NCBI RefSeq assembly: GCF_016862635.1 | Contig: NZ_BONI01000062.1 | Coordinates: 1 to 58,462 of the forward strand | Origin: Catellatospora coxensis | GTDB taxonomy: Bacteria > Actinomycetota > Actinomycetes > Mycobacteriales > Micromonosporaceae | Direction of reading: 5' to 3' | DNA: 58,462 nucleotides | Shown: positions 55,856 to 58,462 of the stretch, piece by piece | Layout: every line of letters begins with the position of its first letter | How positions within the stretch are numbered: position 1 is the stretch's first letter | Position numbers and translations under genes: made by a program | Notes under the pieces: generated by a model | Database searches by the model: none | Seen by the model: only the letters and a program-made list of their open reading frames with translations | What the model was told of the DNA's origin: nothing

Positions 55856-57172
55856 ATGCCAACCAACCGGCGCGCCGCCCAGCTGCTGGCCGCGACGTGC
55901 TCGGCGTTGACCGAGACCGTGCGGCGGCACATGCCCGCCGGGCCCTACCGGGACTTCACCGCCTGGGCGTACTCGGCGGAGAATCCCCGGCGGCACGAGT
56001 ACCTCCAGAGCACCGGCGTCATCCAGCTCGTCACGATGAACACCCGGATGCTCACCGGGCTGGTCGAGGAGGACGACTGGCCCGCCATGCTGCACCACGC
56101 CGGCCGCATGAACGCCTACCAGGTGTTCGAGGTGGTCTCCGACGACCTCGCCATCGGCCTGGGCCACCCGGTGCTCGACGCCGCCCAGACCCGCCGCCTC
56201 GACCTGATCGGCGCGCTCAACCGGGCCATGCTGCAGGCGCTGGCCCCGGGCCGGAACACCCCCGCCATGCTGCTGCTGTCCGGCCCGGCCCGCGACGCCG
56301 CCCGGCACGCCTCCGGCTTCGAGCAGAGCCTGGTCAAGAGCAAACGCGCGGGTATGGCCGAGGACTACGCCCGCCACGTCGGCGCCGACGCGCCCCTGCT
56401 GCAGGACGTCGAGTACGGCCTGTGGGCCGCGCTCGTGGCCAACGTCGAGAGCTGCCGCGACCTGATGGACGGCATCGACGGCACACCCACCGCCTCCCTG
56501 GTGCGCCAGGGCCTCGCCGACCGCTACCGGGCCGTCGAGCGCACCCTGCGCGCCGAGCACCTGTCCCGGCTCGACCTGGCATCGCTCGGCGGCCAGAGCA
56601 TCCTCGTCCTGCCGACCCTGGCCTACTTCGTCTGCGTCCTCAACGACCTGCTCGCCCCCGCACCCGAGAACCGCGCGGTGCTCGCCGACGGCACCCTCAG
56701 CGACCTGCTGTCCGACGCCGCCCTCCTGGTACGCCTGCAGAACGACCTGGGCACCCGCCTGCTGCGCATGCCCGCCGTACAGCAGCACGCCCTGATCAAC
56801 CGCATCTCCCGAGCCTGCGACGCGGACGGCCGCGACACCGCCGAAGCCGCCCTCGACCAGCTCGCCACCGACCCCGACCCCGCCTTCAACCGCCTGCAGA
56901 AGGACATCCTCAACGGCGAGGCCAACATCGCCCTCTGGCACGCCCGCCGCGCCCCCGACGCCACCAGCACCCTCACTGCCCTGTCCGACAGCCTCACCTA
57001 CCACGCCGCCCTCTACGCCCTGCACAGCGCCCGCCTAGCCGCCAGCCTCGCCGCCCTAGACGCCCGCCTCCCCAACCGCCGCGCCACCACCCTCATCGAC
57101 CGCTTCGTCCGCTTCCACGAACGCATGTACTCCCACCCCCACACCAACCCCCTGGGCGAATACGCCATCTAA
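55856..57172 (+). CDS. Uncharacterised all-helical protein
   Basis: I do not recognise this 438-aa protein. It is predicted to be almost wholly alpha-helical, Ala/Leu/Arg/Asp rich, without signal peptide or membrane segments. Acidic and Asn-rich spots such as EVVSDDLAIGLGHPVLDAAQ and ALLVRLQNDLGTRLLR recall metal-binding helices of isoprenoid-synthase-like folds, but a full DDxxD or NSE motif is not present, so that idea is weak. The C-terminus reads LIDRFVRFHERMYSHPHTNP. ATG at 55856 is the first Met of the conserved-looking part; an open frame to 55703 seems noncoding. It lies 207 nt after the BldC-like gene, with hairpins on both sides. Confidence 0.75.
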   Translation: MPTNRRAAQLLAATCSALTETVRRHMPAGPYRDFTAWAYSAENPRRHEYLQSTGVIQLVTMNTRMLTGLVEEDDWPAMLHHAGRMNAYQVFEVVSDDLAIGLGHPVLDAAQTRRLDLIGALNRAMLQALAPGRNTPAMLLLSGPARDAARHASGFEQSLVKSKRAGMAEDYARHVGADAPLLQDVEYGLWAALVANVESCRDLMDGIDGTPTASLVRQGLADRYRAVERTLRAEHLSRLDLASLGGQSILVLPTLAYFVCVLNDLLAPAPENRAVLADGTLSDLLSDAALLVRLQNDLGTRLLRMPAVQQHALINRISRACDADGRDTAEAALDQLATDPDPAFNRLQKDILNGEANIALWHARRAPDATSTLTALSDSLTYHAALYALHSARLAASLAALDARLPNRRATTLIDRFVRFHERMYSHPHTNPLGEYAI

Positions 57173-57193
57173 CCCGCCCCCACCCCCTTCAAG

Positions 57194-57270
57194 GCGGCGA
57201 TCTTGCGTGAACTGTGGGGACGACACGCTTGAATCGGGCGAAGGGGCAACAGTTCGCGCAAGATCGTCGC
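57194..57270. terminator. Long convergent hairpin (22-bp arms)
   Basis: Arms 57194-57215 and 57249-57270 pair over 22 bp with two G-T pairs and a 33-nt loop. It fills nearly the whole gap between two converging genes: it starts 21 nt after one stop and ends 2 nt from the other. Confidence 0.7.
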
Positions 57271-57272
57271 GA

Positions 57273-57749
57273 TCATGTGGCCGGCGTGTGGGGTGGGGGG
57301 TAGGCGGCTTCGATGAGGGCGGGGACGCGGCGGAAGTAGTGGCGGGCGAGGAGGGAGAGCAGAGGGTTGAGCAGGGGGCCGAACCAGGACCAGGGGCGGG
57401 CTGCGACGACCTCGGCGACGAGGGCGAAGCGGGTGCGGTGGGGGGTGACCGCGGACCACTCGTAGTACGCGACATAGGGCAGCGGGCCGCTGCGGACCGT
57501 GACCGTCTGGCGGTGGGGCGGATCCTGGGCGGTGACCTCAAGGCGGGTCTGGTGGCGCACGCGCAGCAGGGTGGCGTCCAGCTCGTACAGCGTGCCGACG
57601 CCACCGTCGCCGATCCGACGCGACGCGTGGATGCCACCCCACCACTGCTGATCGTTGCGCACGTCGGACAGGTACGCGAAGACCTGGGCGACGGGCCGGT
57701 CCACCATGATCTGGACCGAGAACCGGACACTGGCTGGCTGGGCTGGCAT
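57273..57749 (-). CDS. SRPBCC (START-like) family protein
   Basis: A 158-aa protein with the helix-grip fold of polyketide cyclase/START-like proteins: VQIMVDRPVAQVFAYLSDVR, NDQQWWGGIHASRRI, and a long C-terminal helix RHYFRRVPALIEAAY. Such proteins bind hydrophobic ligands; this one lacks catalytic signatures that I know. ATG at 57749. It is divergent from the UbiX-type gene, only 19-58 nt away, so the promoters overlap. Confidence 0.82.
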   Translation of the reverse strand: MPAQPASVRFSVQIMVDRPVAQVFAYLSDVRNDQQWWGGIHASRRIGDGGVGTLYELDATLLRVRHQTRLEVTAQDPPHRQTVTVRSGPLPYVAYYEWSAVTPHRTRFALVAEVVAARPWSWFGPLLNPLLSLLARHYFRRVPALIEAAYPPPHTPAT

Positions 57750-57807
57750 GCGCTGAGGCTAGGCAGCCGTGTCCAGCCGGTCAACGGACCCGGCTAGTGT
57801 CAACGGT

Positions 57808-58449
57808 GTGTCTGCCGATGTCGCGCCGCGTACGCCCTGGGTGCTGGGGGTGTCGGGGGCTTCCGGGACGCCGTACGCCGCAGCCGTGCTGCGGGGGCTG
57901 TGCGCGGCAGGTGAGGCTGTCGATCTCGTGGTGTCCCGGGCGGCGCGGCTGACCATCCTCGACGAGACCGGGCACGCGTTCCGGGACGCGCACTGGCGCG
58001 AGGACCTGGCCACCTGGCTGGAGACCCCGCTCGGCGACGCCGACCTGCGCTACTGGCCCGCCGGCGACCTCGCGGCGGGACCGAGCAGCGGCTCGTACCG
58101 CGCCAAGGGCATGATCGTCGTGCCGGCCTCGACGGCGGCGTGCGCGGGCATCGCGCTGGGCCTGTCCAAGGACCTGCTGCAGCGGGCCGCCGAGGTCAAC
58201 CTCAAGGAGCGCCGCCCGGTCGTGATCGTGCCGCGGGAGACCCCGGTGACCCGCAGCCACCTGCTGCACCTGGTCGAGCTGATCGACTCCGGCGCGGTGG
58301 TCCTGCCGGCCAGCCCCGGCTTCTACGGCAGCGGCGCGAACGCGCAGGCCCAGCAGCTCATCGACTTCGTAGCCGGCAAGGTCCTCGACGCCGCCGCCGT
58401 CCCCCACACCCTCCTCACCCGCTGGACCGGCCACCTCGGCCACCGCTGA
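57808..58449 (+). CDS. ubiX: UbiX-type flavin prenyltransferase (menaquinone context)
   Basis: A 213-aa flavin prenyltransferase that makes prenyl-FMN for UbiD-like decarboxylases. GVSGASGTPYAAAVLRGL is the FMN-binding start, followed by VVPASTAACAGIALGLSKDL and RRPVVIVPRETPVTRSHL. In futalosine organisms a UbiX/UbiD pair works late in ring decarboxylation, and the mqn genes in this window support that use. GTG at 57808 fits homologues; a GTG at 57769 with a modest AGG site is an alternative. The UbiD-like partner probably lies beyond the right edge. Confidence 0.9.
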   Translation: MSADVAPRTPWVLGVSGASGTPYAAAVLRGLCAAGEAVDLVVSRAARLTILDETGHAFRDAHWREDLATWLETPLGDADLRYWPAGDLAAGPSSGSYRAKGMIVVPASTAACAGIALGLSKDLLQRAAEVNLKERRPVVIVPRETPVTRSHLLHLVELIDSGAVVLPASPGFYGSGANAQAQQLIDFVAGKVLDAAAVPHTLLTRWTGHLGHR

Positions 58450-58462
58450 CCCGCGACTCTTT

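Noticed and set aside
57194-57270. tRNA or structured RNA gene
   Set aside because: A single long hairpin with an unstructured loop, no cloverleaf or anticodon arm, and a position exactly between converging stops; a terminator explains it better.

Overview
The window is about 58 kb of very GC-rich DNA with many GTG starts, 4-bp ATGA/GTGA gene overlaps and Tat signals. Gene content (complete nuoA-N, futalosine-pathway menaquinone genes, a BldC-like regulator, Cds1, a paa operon, a HelD-type ATPase) points to an actinomycete. The long-stem intergenic hairpins and overall style suggest Micromonosporaceae, but this is inferred from style and not from an alignment. I saw no rRNA, tRNA, CRISPR array, transposase or integrase; the window looks chromosomal.

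Layout. 1-3.9 kb: a Tat-exported PhoX-type phosphatase behind a two-repeat PHO box, a VOC protein and an IclR regulator. 3.9-22.0 kb: one minus-strand respiratory block, geranylgeranyl (menaquinone) reductase, nuoA to nuoN, then a polyprenyl diphosphate synthase, with a near-perfect Rex operator in front of it. 22.2-25.8 kb: an LPxTG microprotein, menG, a secreted membrane-anchored protein and mqnC. 25.9-33.5 kb: a three-gene operon of very large proteins that I do not recognise (Tat-type 1094 aa, TIG-domain 293 aa, 1114 aa), the best candidate here for an undescribed system. 33.6-37.2 kb: paaABCDE. 37.4-40.3 kb: two paralogous exported beta-lactamase-fold proteins and mqnA. 40.4-45.0 kb: an ArsR-type regulator, a HelD-like helicase, two overlapping small genes and a Tat-lipoprotein PLP enzyme. 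45.0-48.0 kb: a cobalamin ABC importer behind a cobalamin riboswitch. 48.0-50.0 kb: two membrane proteins and mqnE. 50.1-58.4 kb: NlpC/P60 hydrolase, DEAD-box helicase with a leader hairpin and repeat tail, Cds1, Lrp-type regulator, BldC-like protein, an unknown helical protein, an SRPBCC protein and a UbiX-type flavin prenyltransferase.

How it fits together. mqnA, mqnE, mqnC and menG, a UbiX homologue, a polyprenyl synthase and a menaquinone reductase surround complex I, so quinone synthesis and the main quinone-reducing enzyme are packed in one stretch. The Rex site ties this block to the NADH/NAD+ ratio. mqnB, mqnD and the late UbiA/UbiD-like genes are not in the window. Regulation visible in sequence includes the PHO box, the Rex operator, the cobalamin riboswitch, several unassigned palindromes upstream of regulated units, and five long-stem hairpins at 3' ends of transcription units.
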